Source: Methylomonas subterranea (GTDB lineage: Bacteria; Pseudomonadota; Gammaproteobacteria; Methylococcales; Methylomonadaceae). Taken from it: DNA of 64,000 nucleotides. Shown here piece by piece: positions 19,647 through 30,114 of the stretch; position 1 is the stretch's first letter; every line of letters begins with the position of its first letter. The stretch lies in the NCBI RefSeq assembly GCF_024505185.1, contig NZ_JANIBJ010000017.1, forward strand, positions 28,919-92,918. Direction: 5' to 3'. Both the position numbers and the translations under genes were made by a program. The notes under the pieces were generated by a model. The model ran no database searches and was not told the origin of the DNA. It worked only from the letters and a program-made list of their open reading frames with translations.

Positions 19647-19966
19647 GGCGCAAACAATGTTAGCATCAACCGTGACGCGCCAAAAAGTATGATTTATTCC
19701 ATCTTAGGGCACACATTTGAAAACAGAACTCAGTGTGCACCAGGAAGATAGTTTTTGGTTTTCATGTTTAGCCGCACCGCCACCTCTGAACGCATACGGG
19801 GATTACAACTGAATCGGGCTAACCGGCTACGGAATGGCTATTGTAATCAAGCAAGGCTGACTGCTTGAGGCGCGCCTTAGCTTAATCGCACCCAATTTCC
19901 GCACAACTTAGGCATGGCAGGCCGGATTCGTGCTAAGATAGCGGTTTTTTTACGGCAGGTATAATT
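19647..19966. other. Intergenic region upstream of infA
   Basis: A spacer of 320 bases with no convincing gene. A short imperfect stem (GCACAC/GTGTGC) lies around 19711-19740. An extended -10-like sequence, TG-C-TAAGAT at 19931-19939, sits about 30 bases before the infA start and is followed by seven T; no good -35 box is visible. A GGCAGG ribosome-binding sequence precedes the ATG. No tRNA or other RNA gene was found. Confidence 0.5.
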
Positions 19967-20185
19967 ATGGCAAAAGAAGATCAGATTGAAATGGATGGAA
20001 AGGTTATCGACACCTTGCCCAATACCATGTTTCGCGTTGAACTGGAAAACGGCCACATCGTGACGGCTCACATTTCCGGCAAAATGCGCAAACACTATAT
20101 CCGCATCCTGACCGGCGATAAAGTCCGGGTGGAAATGACACCCTACGACCTGACCAAGGGCCGCATCACATTCCGCAATCGCTGA
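19967..20185 (+). CDS. infA: Translation initiation factor IF-1
   Basis: Protein of 72 residues and a single S1/OB-fold domain, the exact family length. IF-1 binds the ribosomal A site during initiation and assists IF-2 and IF-3. The sequence [19 protein letters not shown], the core [21 protein letters not shown] and the C-terminal TKGRITFR(N)R are near-invariant in proteobacteria. It stands alone and converges with clpA, a neighbourhood common in gammaproteobacteria. A hairpin starts in its last codons. Confidence 0.98.
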   Translation: MAKEDQIEMDGKVIDTLPNTMFRVELENGHIVTAHISGKMRKHYIRILTGDKVRVEMTPYDLTKGRITFRNR

Positions 20186-20210
20186 TCCCGTTTTACACGG
20201 GATTGCGATT
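20177..20210. terminator. Hairpin between convergent infA and clpA
   Basis: ATCCCGT and ACGGGAT pair around a five-base TTTAC loop, and AATCGC/GCGATT extend the stem outward with a small internal loop. The structure begins in the last infA codons and ends 12 bases before the clpA stop, so it can serve both convergent genes. No long T run follows. Confidence 0.55.
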
Positions 20211-20221
20211 GCTCTGTCCGT

Positions 20222-22501
20222 TTAGACCATCTGATTCATTTCCGAAACCACGAGTTGCTTGCCTTCGATACCAAACGCCAGTTGATCGTTTTCGACAAAA
20301 ATCCGCACATGTCCACCGTTGACCAAACGACCGAACAACAGATCCTCGGCTAAGGGTTTTTTGACTTTTTCCTGAATCAAGCGCGCCATCGGTCTTGCGC
20401 CCATTTTTTCGTCGTAACCCCGTTCAGCAAGCCAAATCCGGGCATCCGTTTCCAGCGTCAAAGTGACGTTTTTGTCGGCCAGCACCGCTTCAAGCTCGAA
20501 AATAAACTTATCGACCACGCTGCCAACCACGCTGATATCCAGGGGTTTGAACTGTACGATGGCGTCTAGCCGGTTTCTGAACTCCGGCGAAAAACCGCGT
20601 TCTATCACTTTCATACTGTCGGTAGCGTGGTTCTGTTCGGTAAAGCCGATCGACGCCCGACTGCCCTCCTCTGCCCCGGCATTGGTGGTCATGATCAGGA
20701 TCACGTTACGAAAATCGGCTTTACGGCCGTTGTTGTCGGTCAAGGTGCCGTGATCCATGACCTGTAACAGCAGGTTGAATACATCGGGATGGGCTTTCTC
20801 CAGCTCGTCCAACAACAACACAGCATGCGGATGCTTGGTGACCGCTTCGGTCAGCAAGCCGCCTTGATCAAAACCCACATATCCCGGAGGCGCGCCTATC
20901 AGGCGAGATACCGTATGGCGCTCCATGTATTCGGACATATCGAAGCGGATCAGCTCTATGCCCAGCACCTTGGCCAATTGGCGAGTCACTTCGGTTTTGC
21001 CGACCCCAGTGGGGCCCGCGAACAGGAAGGAACCAATGGTTTTGGTGGTGTCGCGCAGACCCGCCCTAGACAACTTGATGGCGGAAGTCAGCTCGGAAAT
21101 CGCTTCGTCCTGTCCGAATACCAGCATTTTCAAATTTTTCTCCAGATTGGACAGTTTATCCTTGTCGCTGGCCGATACCGACTGGGCAGGCACCCTAGCA
21201 ATTTTGGCGACAATCTCCTCAATGTCCGGCGCGTCGATGGTGGCCTTGCGTTCGCCTTCCACAAACAGCCGCTGCCGCGCTCCCGCCTCGTCAATGACAT
21301 CGATGGCCTTATCGGGCAAGTGCCGGTCGGTGATATATCGCACGGATAATTCCACCGCGGCCCGCAGAGCCTCCTGGGTATACTTAAGGCCGTGGTGCTC
21401 TTCGAAACGGGTTTTCAGGCCTTTCAAAATCTGCACGGCATCTTCCACGCTAGGCTCTACGACGTCTATTTTTTGGAAGCGACGCGCCAGGGCATGGTCT
21501 TTCTCGAAAATGCCGCGATATTCCTGATAGGTGGTAGAGCCTATGCAGCGCAGTTGACCCGAGGCCAACACCGGCTTGATCAGATTGGAAGCATCCATCA
21601 CGCCGCCGGACGCCGAGCCCGCACCGATAATGGTGTGAATTTCGTCAATGAACAAAATGGAATTGGGTTCTTTTTTCAGCTGGACCACCAGTGATTTCAG
21701 GCGCTTTTCAAAATCGCCCCGGTATTTGGTACCGGCTACCAGGGCGCCCATATCCAACGAATAAATCACATTGTTCAGCAAAATCTCCGGCACTTGCTCT
21801 TCGACGATACGCTTGGCCAAGCCCTCCGCGATAGCGGTTTTACCAACCCCGGCTTCCCCAACCAGCAAGGGGTTGTTTTTGCGCCGCCGACACAAGACCT
21901 GTATGGTTCTTTCGACTTCGGAATCGCGCCCGATCAGCGGATCGATATTGCCCTTGATCGCTTCTTCATTCAGATTGGTAGCGTATTTTTCCAGCGGACT
22001 GGCCGTGGCGTCGCCGATACCGCGTTCGGTTTCACTCTCTTCGGCGGGGCTTTGTTTTTGCTGCTGTTCGATTTTGGAAACCCCGTGAGCCAGATAATTC
22101 ACCACATCCAGGCGGGTGATATCCTGCCTGTTCAACAGATAAACCGCATGCGAATCCTGTTCGCTGAACAGAGCTACAAACAGATTGGCGCCGGTAACTT
22201 CTTTTTTGTCGGACGCCTGCACATGAAACACCGCCCTCTGCAATACCCTTTGAAACCCCAGCGTGGGCTGGGTTTCCCGCTGTATGCCTTCCGGAATCAG
22301 GGAAATGGTTTCGTCGATAAAACGGGTCAGCTCGGCGCGCAGGGCGTTTACATTGCAACCGCAGGCAATCAGTATTGGTATAGTGGTGACGTTATCCAGT
22401 AAGGATAACAATAAATGTTCGACCGTTATGAATTCGTGTCGTTTGGCATGGGCACTTGTAAATGCTGCATTCAATGTCACTTCAAGTTCTTTGCTTAGCA
22501 T
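20222..22501 (-). CDS. clpA: ATP-dependent Clp protease ATP-binding subunit ClpA
   Basis: AAA+ unfoldase of 759 residues that feeds substrates to ClpP. The N-domain (about 1-145) binds ClpS. AAA module 1 has Walker A GEAGVGKTAIAEGLA and Walker B LFIDEIHTI; module 2 has GPTGVGKTEVTRQLA and LLLDELEKAHPD. The ClpP-docking loop is expected in the second module; a triplet of the IGL/IGF type is seen as SIGFTEQN near residue 620. Length and domain order match ClpA rather than ClpB, since the long coiled-coil middle domain is missing. clpS lies 9 bases upstream on the same strand, so the adaptor and unfoldase are co-transcribed. Confidence 0.97.
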   Translation of the reverse strand: MLSKELEVTLNAAFTSAHAKRHEFITVEHLLLSLLDNVTTIPILIACGCNVNALRAELTRFIDETISLIPEGIQRETQPTLGFQRVLQRAVFHVQASDKKEVTGANLFVALFSEQDSHAVYLLNRQDITRLDVVNYLAHGVSKIEQQQKQSPAEESETERGIGDATASPLEKYATNLNEEAIKGNIDPLIGRDSEVERTIQVLCRRRKNNPLLVGEAGVGKTAIAEGLAKRIVEEQVPEILLNNVIYSLDMGALVAGTKYRGDFEKRLKSLVVQLKKEPNSILFIDEIHTIIGAGSASGGVMDASNLIKPVLASGQLRCIGSTTYQEYRGIFEKDHALARRFQKIDVVEPSVEDAVQILKGLKTRFEEHHGLKYTQEALRAAVELSVRYITDRHLPDKAIDVIDEAGARQRLFVEGERKATIDAPDIEEIVAKIARVPAQSVSASDKDKLSNLEKNLKMLVFGQDEAISELTSAIKLSRAGLRDTTKTIGSFLFAGPTGVGKTEVTRQLAKVLGIELIRFDMSEYMERHTVSRLIGAPPGYVGFDQGGLLTEAVTKHPHAVLLLDELEKAHPDVFNLLLQVMDHGTLTDNNGRKADFRNVILIMTTNAGAEEGSRASIGFTEQNHATDSMKVIERGFSPEFRNRLDAIVQFKPLDISVVGSVVDKFIFELEAVLADKNVTLTLETDARIWLAERGYDEKMGARPMARLIQEKVKKPLAEDLLFGRLVNGGHVRIFVENDQLAFGIEGKQLVVSEMNQMV

Positions 22502-22510
22502 GGCTACCTC

Positions 22511-22834
22511 TCACGCTTCTTCCATTGTGCACATCAACGGATGATGATGCTCCCTGGAATAATCATTAACAATATGTACCTTGGTTTCGGCCACATCTTT
22601 GGTGTAGGTGCCGCACACCCCCACTCCTTGCGTATGCACTTGCAGCATCACTTGGGTGGCTCTCTCCTGACTCATATTAAAAAAGCCGGTGAGAATTTCG
22701 ACTACAAAATCCATCGGAGTAAAATCGTCGTTCAGTAACAGCACCTTGAAAAGAGGCGGTCTTTTCAACTGCGGTTTTGCCTGCTGTACGACAATGTCAC
22801 CATCATTGTCTCTCATGGGATCGAAATCAGTCAT
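22511..22834 (-). CDS. clpS: ATP-dependent Clp protease adaptor ClpS
   Basis: Adaptor of 107 residues that delivers N-end-rule substrates to ClpAP. A charged, disordered N-terminal extension (about 1-30) is followed by the compact core PPLFKVLLLNDDFTPMDFV, which contains the NDD/TPMDFV elements that form the N-degron pocket. VHTQGVGVCGTYTKDVAETK and the EHHHPL end complete the fold; the cysteine and histidines are typical. It is transcribed just before clpA. Confidence 0.97.
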   Translation of the reverse strand: MTDFDPMRDNDGDIVVQQAKPQLKRPPLFKVLLLNDDFTPMDFVVEILTGFFNMSQERATQVMLQVHTQGVGVCGTYTKDVAETKVHIVNDYSREHHHPLMCTMEEA

Positions 22835-22959
22835 GTTCCGGGTTTGCCTGTTTGGTTCAGGGTTTTAACATAGCGCCTAACTTGGCAAATTTCAATCTTT
22901 ACCCACATAAAAAACATTTCGCGTAAAATGCGCCCCCTTATAAGACTTTACCCGCACAC

Positions 22960-23415
22960 ATGGTCTGGAAACCCCACGTTACCGTTGCCGCCGTCATCGA
23001 AAAAGACCAGCGTTTTTTGCTGGTCGAAGAGACAACAGAGCACGGCATTGCGTTCAATCAACCCGCCGGCCATCTCGAACCGGACGAAGATCTGATCAGC
23101 GCCGTCAAGCGCGAAGTTCTGGAAGAAACCGCCTGGCAATTTGAGCCGGAAGCCCTGGTGGCCGTTCAACTGTGGCGCAAAACACCGGAAGCTCCCAGTT
23201 TCATGCGTTTTTGTTTCTGCGGCAGCGTACATGACCATAAGCCCGAGCAGCTCCTGGATGTCGGCATTTTAGCGACCCATTGGTTGAACCGCGCGGAAAT
23301 AATGGCAAAACATGACCAATTACGCAGTCCCTTGGTGCTGATCAGCGTGGATCATTATTTAAAGGGGTATCGGCATCCGCTGTCCCTACTACACACATTC
23401 TTAGACTTGGCATGA
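22960..23415 (+). CDS. nudJ: Nudix hydrolase, phosphatase NudJ-type
   Basis: Protein of 151 residues with a complete Nudix box beginning [20 protein letters not shown] (GX5EX7REUXEEXGU, with Trp near the end). E. coli NudJ dephosphorylates hydroxymethylpyrimidine pyrophosphate and nucleoside di- and triphosphates. The order nudJ-mnmA with a 4-base ATGA overlap is the same as in enterobacteria and supports the specific assignment. The region upstream (22835-22959) is shared with the divergent clpS promoter. Confidence 0.9.
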   Translation: MVWKPHVTVAAVIEKDQRFLLVEETTEHGIAFNQPAGHLEPDEDLISAVKREVLEETAWQFEPEALVAVQLWRKTPEAPSFMRFCFCGSVHDHKPEQLLDVGILATHWLNRAEIMAKHDQLRSPLVLISVDHYLKGYRHPLSLLHTFLDLA

Positions 23416-24506
23416 GCAAACACATCATCGTCGGCATGTCCGGCGGCGTCGATTCTTCCGTCACGGCATTAATGCTGCAAGAACAAGGCCACAAAGTCAC
23501 GGGCTTGTTCATGAAAAACTGGGAGGAAGACGACGGCACCGAATATTGCACCGCGATGCAAGATTTGGCCGATGCGCAGCAGGTTTGCGACACGCTGGGC
23601 ATCGAATTAAAGACCGTCAACTTTGCCGCCGAATACTGGGACGAAGTGTTTGAAGTGTTTTTGTCGGAGTTTAAAGCTGGTCGGACACCCAATCCCGACA
23701 TTCTTTGTAACAAACATGTCAAATTTAGGGCATTTTTGAACTACGCGATCGAAGACCTGGGCGCCGAATACATCGCCACCGGCCACTACGCCCGCGTCGA
23801 TGAACAAGACGGTGAATTTCGGTTATTAAAAGGCCTGGATCCCAACAAGGAACAAAGCTACTTCTTATACGCGATGGGCCAGAAAGCGCTGTCGAAAACC
23901 CTGTTCCCGATCGGCCATCTGCATAAACCGGATATCCGCGCCATGGCCGAAAAAGCCGGCTTCACCAACAGCCGCAAGAAAGACAGCACCGGCATTTGCT
24001 TCATCGGCGAACGCAAATTCAAGGAATTCCTGCAACGCTACTTGCCGCATCAGCCAGGCGAAATGCGCACCCCGGAAGGCCAATATATCGGCAAGCACCA
24101 CGGCTTGATGTATTACACGCTGGGCCAACGCCAAGGTTTAGGCATAGGCGGAGTCAAGGACGCGCCGGACGAGCCCTGGTTCGTTCTGGAAAAAGACCTG
24201 GAGAATAACGTCTTGATCGTCGGCCAAGGCCACGATCATCCGTTGATGCTGCACAACACATTGGAAGCCGGCCAACTCGACTGGTGCGGCAGCAAGCCTT
24301 TGACCGAAACCATCCGCTGCGCCGCTAAAACCCGCTACCGCCAACCGGATCAAACCTGCGTCGTCGAACCGCTGGATGGCGGCACCCGCGTCAAAGTCCG
24401 CTTCGACGAACACCAACGGGCGATTACGCCTGGGCAGTCGGTGGTGTTTTATTTGGGGGAAGTTTGTTTGGGTGGTGGAATTATAGAAACCAAATACAAC
24501 GCTTAA
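23412..24506 (+). CDS. mnmA: tRNA-specific 2-thiouridylase MnmA
   Basis: Protein of 364 residues that installs the 2-thio group of s2U34 in tRNA-Lys, Glu and Gln using ATP and sulphur relayed by the Tus system. The PP-loop SGGVDSSV is at residues 10-17. [15 protein letters not shown] and [17 protein letters not shown] carry the tRNA-binding and first catalytic cysteine regions. The second catalytic cysteine is in TGICFIGER. The C-terminal beta-barrel ends in [18 protein letters not shown]. Overlaps nudJ by 4 bases; the next gene starts 3 bases downstream. Confidence 0.97.
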   Translation: MSKHIIVGMSGGVDSSVTALMLQEQGHKVTGLFMKNWEEDDGTEYCTAMQDLADAQQVCDTLGIELKTVNFAAEYWDEVFEVFLSEFKAGRTPNPDILCNKHVKFRAFLNYAIEDLGAEYIATGHYARVDEQDGEFRLLKGLDPNKEQSYFLYAMGQKALSKTLFPIGHLHKPDIRAMAEKAGFTNSRKKDSTGICFIGERKFKEFLQRYLPHQPGEMRTPEGQYIGKHHGLMYYTLGQRQGLGIGGVKDAPDEPWFVLEKDLENNVLIVGQGHDHPLMLHNTLEAGQLDWCGSKPLTETIRCAAKTRYRQPDQTCVVEPLDGGTRVKVRFDEHQRAITPGQSVVFYLGEVCLGGGIIETKYNA

Positions 24507-24509
24507 ACC

Positions 24510-25154
24510 ATGGCAGAGAACGAAAGCCAGATTGTTTACGTACTGACCAATCCCGCCATGCCGGGATTAGTGAAGATCGGTAAAACGACGCAAGTCGAAG
24601 TGGAAAGCCGCATGAAGCAACTATACGGTACGGGAGTACCAGTACCGTTTGATTGCACTTTTGCCTGCCAAGTCAAAAATGCAACGGAAGTGGAAGAGGC
24701 GCTACACCTCGCCTTTGGCATGCACCGCATCAACCCAAACAGAGAATTCTTCAAAATAGAAGCAGAGCGAGTTATCGCCATTTTGAAGCTTTTGAAAGTC
24801 GATGAAATTACCTCTCAGGTGGAACAGACCATTGAATCCGATATTTCCGAAGCCGATAAACAATCCGCCCAAACCTTAAAGCAGGCAAAACGCCCGAGGA
24901 TGAACTTTCATCAATTAGGCATCCTGAACGGATCAATACTAATTTCAAAAGATGGGAAACATCAAGCCGAAGTCGTCGATGAAAAGAAAGTTTTATTCAA
25001 CGAAGAAATTTGCTCTCTAACAGCGGCGACAAGAAAATTATTAAGTTTGCCGGATGATTACCCTCTACAACCTTCACCACATTGGACCTTCAATGGTCGA
25101 ACCATTAAAGAACTCTATGAAGATTTTCACTCCAACAACGATGAAGACGAGTGA
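24510..25154 (+). CDS. GIY-YIG (T5orf172/MUG113-type) nuclease-family protein
   Basis: Protein of 214 residues. The N-terminal 90 residues resemble the T5orf172 branch of GIY-YIG nucleases: VYVLTNPAMPGLVKIGKT replaces the GIY/YIG pair, followed by a conserved arginine (SRMKQLY) and a late glutamate (EVEEALH) with NREFF. The C-terminal half (about 125-214) is of unknown type, possibly a DUF4357-like domain. Codon use is more AT-rich than in mnmA and purB, and the 50 bases after it are AT-rich, hinting at horizontal gain. It starts 3 bases after mnmA and occupies the slot where hflD usually lies. Its biological role is unknown. Confidence 0.75.
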   Translation: MAENESQIVYVLTNPAMPGLVKIGKTTQVEVESRMKQLYGTGVPVPFDCTFACQVKNATEVEEALHLAFGMHRINPNREFFKIEAERVIAILKLLKVDEITSQVEQTIESDISEADKQSAQTLKQAKRPRMNFHQLGILNGSILISKDGKHQAEVVDEKKVLFNEEICSLTAATRKLLSLPDDYPLQPSPHWTFNGRTIKELYEDFHSNNDEDE

Positions 25155-25194
25155 TTACTCTTTCAAGCAAAAATTTAGTTTTTCAAATATATAG

Positions 25195-26562
<1,368 letters not shown>

Positions 26563-26575
26563 ACACCAGGACAGG

Positions 26576-27808
26576 TTGTTGCTGAACTTCATCTGGATAT
26601 TCTTCTTCCTGAGCGCCTTCGCCACCGCCGCCTTCAAGCTGCTGGTGTTGGACGACACCCAGGTGTTTTCCGAGTTGATGACGGCGATGTTCAGCCAGGC
26701 TAAGACCGCGTTCGAAATTTCGCTGGGGCTGAGCGGCGTGCTGGCCTTGTGGTTAGGTCTCATGAAAATCGGCGAGCATAGCGGTTTCATCGACTTGTTG
26801 ACCAAGGCGCTGAATCCGCTGTTCAACCGGCTGATGCCGGAGATACCGAAAAATCATCCGGCGCTCGGCGCGCTGACGATGAACATCGCCGCCAACATGC
26901 TGGGGCTGGACAATGCGGCGACGCCGATGGGCATCAAGGCCATGCAGGAAATGCAGACCCTGAATCCGCATCCGGAACGCGCCAGCAATGCGCAGATTTT
27001 GTTTCTGGTATTGAACACCTCGTCGGTGACCTTGTTTCCGGTGACGATCTTCGCCTACCGGGCGCAACTGGGCGCGGCCAATCCAACCGACGTGTTCATC
27101 CCGATATTGATCGCCACGTACATATCGACGCTGACCGGTTTGCTGGCAGTCGCCGCAGTGCAGAAGATCAATCTGCTGGACAAGGTGGTATTGGTTTATC
27201 TGGGTGGCATCAGCGCCTTGATCGCCGGCATTCTGATATATTTTTCCGGCCTGGATCGGGCGGAGATGTTGCAACAATCGGCCTTGCTTAGCCACGTGAT
27301 TTTGTTCAGTTTGGTAACAGCTTTCATCGCCGCCGCCGCTTACAAACGCCTGAACGCTTACGAACTATTTGTAGACGGCGCCAAGCAAGGTTTTCAGACG
27401 GCGATTGGCATCATCCCTTATCTGGTGGCGATGCTGGTGGCCTTCGGGGTGTTTCGGGCCAGCGGCGCATTGGAGTTGGTGACCGATGGCGTCAGGCTAT
27501 TGGTCAATGTGGCCGGCATCGACAACCGCTTCATCGACGGCTTGCCCACCGCATTGATGAAACCCTTCAGCGGCAGCGGCGCGCGGGCGATGATGATAGA
27601 TACCATGCAGACTCACGGTGCCGATTCTTTCGCAGGCCGGCTAGCATCGGTAGTGCAAGGCAGCACCGAGACCACGTTTTATGTGTTGGCGGTGTATTTC
27701 GGCGCGGTCAACATCAAGCAGATACGCCATGCCGCTGCCTGCGGCATCGTCGCCGATCTGAGCGGGATTATTTCCGCGATTTTGGTGACTTATTGGTTTT
27801 TCGGTTAA
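26576..27808 (+). CDS. Nucleoside-recognition (Gate) membrane protein, SpmA-SpmB fusion type
   Basis: Integral membrane protein of 410 residues with about ten hydrophobic segments. The first half (about 40-190) resembles SpmA, including GLMKIGEHSGFIDLL, MNIAANMLGLDNAATPMG and LVLNTSSVTLFP. The second half (about 250-405) resembles SpmB, including GFQTAIGIIPYLVAML, ALMKPFSGSGARAMM and VQGSTETTFYVLAVYFG. Such fusions occur in non-sporulating bacteria and are thought to be transporters of unknown substrate. The start is TTG at 26576 or 26579, behind AGGACAGG; no ATG is suitably placed. It lies 13 bases after purB and may be co-transcribed. Confidence 0.8.
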   Translation: MLLNFIWIFFFLSAFATAAFKLLVLDDTQVFSELMTAMFSQAKTAFEISLGLSGVLALWLGLMKIGEHSGFIDLLTKALNPLFNRLMPEIPKNHPALGALTMNIAANMLGLDNAATPMGIKAMQEMQTLNPHPERASNAQILFLVLNTSSVTLFPVTIFAYRAQLGAANPTDVFIPILIATYISTLTGLLAVAAVQKINLLDKVVLVYLGGISALIAGILIYFSGLDRAEMLQQSALLSHVILFSLVTAFIAAAAYKRLNAYELFVDGAKQGFQTAIGIIPYLVAMLVAFGVFRASGALELVTDGVRLLVNVAGIDNRFIDGLPTALMKPFSGSGARAMMIDTMQTHGADSFAGRLASVVQGSTETTFYVLAVYFGAVNIKQIRHAAACGIVADLSGIISAILVTYWFFG

Positions 27809-27822
27809 TTTTTCAAGTGGAC

Positions 27823-27848
27823 GGTGCATTACGCTACGCTAATGCACC
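27823..27848. repeat. GGTGCATTA palindrome, dispersed REP-like type
   Basis: GGTGCATTA (27823-27831) and TAATGCACC (27840-27848) form a perfect inverted repeat around CGCTACGC, followed by CCTAC. Read on the minus strand it starts GTAGGGTGCATTAGCG, a short repeat I recall in many gammaproteobacterial genomes. It lies between the membrane protein gene and mtaB. Confidence 0.6.
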
Positions 27849-27881
27849 CTACACGTTATCGATTCAACGTTTCACGACAAC

Positions 27882-29168
27882 ATGCAGATACATTTAAAAA
27901 CCCTCGGCTGCCGGCTCAACGAAGCGGAACTGGAAACCTGGGCCCAAGCCTTTCAAGCCAGAGGCCACGGCATTACGCGCGATATTCAGGACGCTCAACT
28001 CGTCGTCTTGAACTCCTGCGCGGTAACCCAGGACGCAGTTAAAAAATCCAAGCAGCTAATACGCCGCATCCACCGCGACAACCCGCAAGCCAATCTGGTG
28101 GTCAGCGGTTGTTACGCGACGCTGAATGAAGCAGAAGCCGCGCAATTGATGGGCGTGGATTTGATAGTCGGCAACCAAGATAAAAACCAGCTGGTGGAAA
28201 AAGTCCTAGAAGAATTGAATTTGGACAGCATGCCGGCCATGTCCACCGAACCCGGCGAAATCTCACTGTTCAGCCGCGGCAGACAGCGCGCCTTCGTCAA
28301 GGTTCAGGACGGCTGCCGCTACCGCTGCACTTTTTGCATCGTCACGGTCGCCCGCGGCGAGGAAAGCAGCCGGCCCATTCAAGCGGTCGTAGACGAAATC
28401 AACGCCTTGCATGCCCAAGGCATTCAAGAAGCCATCATCACCGGCGTACATCTGGGCGGTTATGGCAGCGACATTAACAGTAATCTGGTCGAACTGGTGT
28501 CGGAAATCTTAAATAAAACCGAGATTCCACGCCTACGCATGGGTTCATTGGAGCCGTGGGAGCTGCCGGAAGGCTTCTTCGAATTGTTCAAAAACCCACG
28601 CCTGATGCCGCACTTGCATCTACCCTTGCAAAGCGGCAGCGACAGCGTATTGCGGCGCATGGCGCGGCGTTGCAAGACGGCCGAATTCGCCGAGCTGGTG
28701 TCGAAAGCCAGAGCCGCGATTCCGCATTTCAATATCACCACGGACATCATCGTCGGCTTTCCCGGCGAAACCGAGGAAGAGTGGCGGGAAAGCGTCGAAT
28801 ACATCCAAAACCTCGGATTCGGCCATATCCATATCTTCAGTTATTCGCCGCGCGAAGGCACCAAGGCGGCGGGACTGCCGGATCAAGTCAGTCGGGAAAT
28901 CAAGAAGCAGCGCAGCCAGCAACTACACGCCCTGGCGGAAACCATGAGACAGGATTTCGTTGCGGACAATTTGGGTTGTTTGGCGGAGGTGTTATGGGAG
29001 GGCCAAACCGAAGGCCTGGATAATGGCATGACGCGTTATTTCGGCTATACGCCGAATTATCTGCGGGTGGCCTGCAATGTGCCCGACGGGATCAACCTGG
29101 AAAACCGGATACTGCCAGCCCGGCTGCACACGGCCCAGAGCCAGTTCATCGCTGCCCAATTGGATTGA
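27882..29168 (+). CDS. mtaB: tRNA t6A37 methylthiotransferase MtaB
   Basis: Radical-SAM methylthiotransferase of 428 residues that converts t6A37 to ms2t6A37. The N-terminal UPF0004 domain (about 1-110) has the three cluster cysteines in LGCRLNEAE, NSCAV and VSGCYA. The radical-SAM cluster motif is CRYRCTFC. TGVHLGGYG and LPLQSGSDSVLRRMARR are typical of the MtaB branch rather than MiaB or RimO. The C-terminal TRAM-like region (about 370-428) is short. Transcribed alone after a small palindromic repeat. Confidence 0.92.
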   Translation: MQIHLKTLGCRLNEAELETWAQAFQARGHGITRDIQDAQLVVLNSCAVTQDAVKKSKQLIRRIHRDNPQANLVVSGCYATLNEAEAAQLMGVDLIVGNQDKNQLVEKVLEELNLDSMPAMSTEPGEISLFSRGRQRAFVKVQDGCRYRCTFCIVTVARGEESSRPIQAVVDEINALHAQGIQEAIITGVHLGGYGSDINSNLVELVSEILNKTEIPRLRMGSLEPWELPEGFFELFKNPRLMPHLHLPLQSGSDSVLRRMARRCKTAEFAELVSKARAAIPHFNITTDIIVGFPGETEEEWRESVEYIQNLGFGHIHIFSYSPREGTKAAGLPDQVSREIKKQRSQQLHALAETMRQDFVADNLGCLAEVLWEGQTEGLDNGMTRYFGYTPNYLRVACNVPDGINLENRILPARLHTAQSQFIAAQLD

Positions 29169-29194
29169 CCCGCCAACCGTCGCCGGAAGCCGCT

Positions 29195-29965
29195 TCAATA
29201 CGGCTGCACCGGTGGCGCGCCTTCGTGATCGAACAGATTCAACACGTCGTCCTCGGGTACATTGCCGTCGTTGACCAAATAATTGCGTTGCGAAAAATAG
29301 GCTCCGCGAAAAAAGGCATAACGATCCAGCGCCGCTTCGCTGGCAATGCGTTCGGTTTCCAGGTTGTCCGCCCGCAAATCCGCCGCATTCAACGCACCCA
29401 AGCCGCCCGATACGGCGGTCGATACCGCCGAAGAAGCGAAATAAATGCCGGTATAGCTGATGGGATTCATGGCCACATCGCCCGCCAGACCCAGCACGCC
29501 GCGCGGCGAACTGGGTCCGAGCAGGGGCAGCACCAGATAAGGCCCGGTCGGCACGCCCCATACGCCCAGGGTTTGATCGAAGTCCTCTTGGTGCTTGGGC
29601 AAGCCTACGTTGCCGGCCAAATCGATAAAGCCGGCCAGACCCAAGGTAGTGTTTAACAAGAAGCGGGTACCGTCGAATGCGCTTTGGGCGAATTTACCTT
29701 GCAAGGCGTCATTGAGGGTGACGCGAATATCGCCGATATTACTGAAAAAATTCGAAATGCCGCGATCGACCACGTCGGGAGTTATCCAGCGATATCCCTT
29801 GGCCACCGGCTTCATCACGCGATCGTCCACACCGTCGTTGAAGGATTGCATGCCACGGTTCCAGCCTTCCCACGGATCTCCCGGATCCGTGGCTCGGACA
29901 GACGCGCAGCCGTCCAGCATCAGCAAGGTTCCAAGGATGGTTAACAGCGTGATTTTGATGTGCAT
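29195..29965 (-). CDS. mlaA: MlaA/VacJ outer-membrane lipoprotein, paralogue 1
   Basis: Protein of 256 residues with a signal peptide and lipobox ending LDGC. The MlaA core is complete: DPWEGWNRGMQSFND, FFSNIGDIRVTLNDALQGKF, then the DFDQTLGVWGVPTGPYLVLP segment and GPSSPRG. MlaA forms a ring in the outer-membrane inner leaflet and passes mislocalised phospholipids to MlaC for retrograde transport. No mlaBCDEF genes are nearby. It lies downstream of a second, closely similar copy on the same strand. Confidence 0.92.
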   Translation of the reverse strand: MHIKITLLTILGTLLMLDGCASVRATDPGDPWEGWNRGMQSFNDGVDDRVMKPVAKGYRWITPDVVDRGISNFFSNIGDIRVTLNDALQGKFAQSAFDGTRFLLNTTLGLAGFIDLAGNVGLPKHQEDFDQTLGVWGVPTGPYLVLPLLGPSSPRGVLGLAGDVAMNPISYTGIYFASSAVSTAVSGGLGALNAADLRADNLETERIASEAALDRYAFFRGAYFSQRNYLVNDGNVPEDDVLNLFDHEGAPPVQPY

Positions 29966-30056
29966 CTGCCTTATCTCCCATATCCCGAATATCTGTATAA
30001 CTTACTCGCTCCGGCGGCTTTTGATTCGCCATCCCATAAAAACTCTCGCGCCCAAT

Positions 30057-30092
30057 AAAAAGACCGCGCGCCAAGGGCATTGCGGTTTTTTA
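30057..30092 (-). terminator. Putative terminator between the two mlaA paralogues
   Basis: ACCGC (30063-30067) and GCGGT (30082-30086) pair, flanked by five A on one side and six T on the other, so a U-tract follows on either strand. It would end the transcript of the upstream paralogue before the second mlaA. The stem is short. Confidence 0.45.
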
Positions 30093-30114
30093 TGTTGACA
30101 ATGCGCGGCGGAGC

